Source: an uncultured Collinsella sp.
GTDB lineage: Bacteria; Actinomycetota; Coriobacteriia; Coriobacteriales; Coriobacteriaceae
Direction of reading: 5' to 3'
NCBI GenBank assembly: GCA_900552425.1
Contig: URZR01000032.1
Coordinates: 1-13,756 of the forward strand
DNA length: 13,756 bases
A model generated the notes under the pieces. It did no database searches, was not told the DNA's origin, and saw nothing but the letters and a program-made list of their open reading frames with translations. The translations under genes were made by a program, and so were the position numbers. Of the stretch, positions 13,171 to 13,756 are shown in pieces. Positions within the stretch are counted from its first letter, which is position 1, and each line of letters begins with the position of its first letter.

Positions 13171-13756
13171 CTATCCCCTAAATTCAAAGGTGCTCAGGCC
13201 AAACGTCAGTAGATCGCCGTTGCGCAGCGGGCAGCGCGTAATGCGGCGGTTGTTGACGAGCGTGCCGTTGGTGGAATTGAGGTCCTCGATCGACCAATCC
13301 GAGCCCGTAAAGGTGAGCTGGGCGTGGCGGCGCGACACGTTGGGGTCGCGCAGGGCAATGTCGGAAACTGAGCGCTCGCGACCGATGGTCACCTGTGCGG
13401 AGGTGATGCTATGGCTCTCGCCGCTCACGACGTCGACGAGCTGGGCGAGCGGGCGCTGCGGGGCGCGAGTGCTCGCCATGTTGGAGGCGATACCGGCTGC
13501 GGCGCCTAGGCCCACGGCGGCACCGGTCGCGGCGGCTCCGCCCATGCCGGCAAGCGCGTCGCGCGAGACGGTCTGCGGCACCGGGATAGGAGCGGCGGGG
13601 TCGGGGACGCTAGGCGCGAAGGGATCTGCCACGGCAAGCGGGTCGGGAGCGGCGGCGCGAGGCGTCGGCTGCTGCTGGGGCATGGCGGCGGGGCGCTGCT
13701 GCTGCGGGGCAGCAAACTGCTGCTGGCCGGCGCGCGGGGCGCTGGCGGCACGGCTT
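13171..13756 (-). CDS. fhaA: FHA domain protein FhaA, C-terminal part (5' end beyond window)
   Basis: The frame stays open to the right edge; the ATG at 13683 is probably internal. In actinobacteria FhaA has an N-terminal DUF3662 domain, a disordered linker and a C-terminal FHA domain. Here the linker is rich in Gln, Pro and Ala (QQQ and PAA runs) and includes a Gly/Ala-rich stretch. The FHA domain occupies the last 90 or so residues, with IGRERSVSD, VSRRHAQLTF, LNSTNGTLVNN and a final STFEFRG. FhaA binds phosphothreonines made by the cluster kinases and links them to wall synthesis. It heads the visible cluster, so the promoter lies outside the window. The DUF3662 part is not visible; its presence is inferred from the family. 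Confidence 0.85.
   Translation of the reverse strand, partial: SRAASAPRAGQQQFAAPQQQRPAAMPQQQPTPRAAAPDPLAVADPFAPSVPDPAAPIPVPQTVSRDALAGMGGAAATGAAVGLGAAAGIASNMASTRAPQRPLAQLVDVVSGESHSITSAQVTIGRERSVSDIALRDPNVSRRHAQLTFTGSDWSIEDLNSTNGTLVNNRRITRCPLRNGDLLTFGLSTFEFRG

Overview
The window is GC-rich DNA from a Gram-positive actinobacterium. The order fhaA, fhaB, PP2C phosphatase, rodA/pbpA, pknB is the classic actinobacterial cell-division and signalling cluster. A mannose-family PTS operon with a DUF956 gene and a hydrogenase-maturation gene beside it point to an anaerobic gut Coriobacteriia member, most likely Collinsella or a close relative. The genus is inferred from gene content and style, not proven.

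Left part (1-1651, plus strand): the 3' end of an FAD/NAD(P)-dependent oxidoreductase with a C-terminal 4Fe-4S motif, then a 194-base gap that can fold into a long branched RNA, then hypA (nickel insertion into [NiFe]-hydrogenase). Positions 1652-2025 are non-coding. They hold a long inverted repeat and then an unusually AT-rich promoter region with three GTTTAAA motifs.

Middle (2026-5308, plus strand): manX (EIIAB), manY (EIIC) and manZ (EIID), a complete mannose-type phosphotransferase sugar importer, each with a strong ribosome binding site. A strong intrinsic terminator follows, then manO (DUF956), which seems to depend on read-through. Positions 5309-5613 carry an array of seven 15-bp units in strictly alternating orientation with a 61-62 bp period. 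Next come a tRNA-Arg(CCT) gene and a scarred region containing an inverted and a direct partial copy of the tRNA 3' half.

Right part (5975-13756, all minus strand, read right to left): fhaA (cut by the window edge), fhaB, a PP2C Ser/Thr phosphatase broken by an apparent frameshift, a single polypeptide that fuses a RodA/FtsW-type SEDS glycosyltransferase to a class B penicillin-binding protein, and a PknB-type kinase with four PASTA domains. The expected logic is that PknB senses peptidoglycan fragments or lipid II through PASTA domains and phosphorylates FHA-binding partners and wall-synthesis proteins. The phosphatase reverses this, and the SEDS-PBP fusion polymerises and crosslinks peptidoglycan. 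No separate pknA is present.

The most noteworthy items are the alternating palindromic array (5335-5533), the symmetric tRNA 3'-end duplication (5653-5823), the structured hypA leader (1062-1210), the SEDS-PBP fusion and the phosphatase frameshift.
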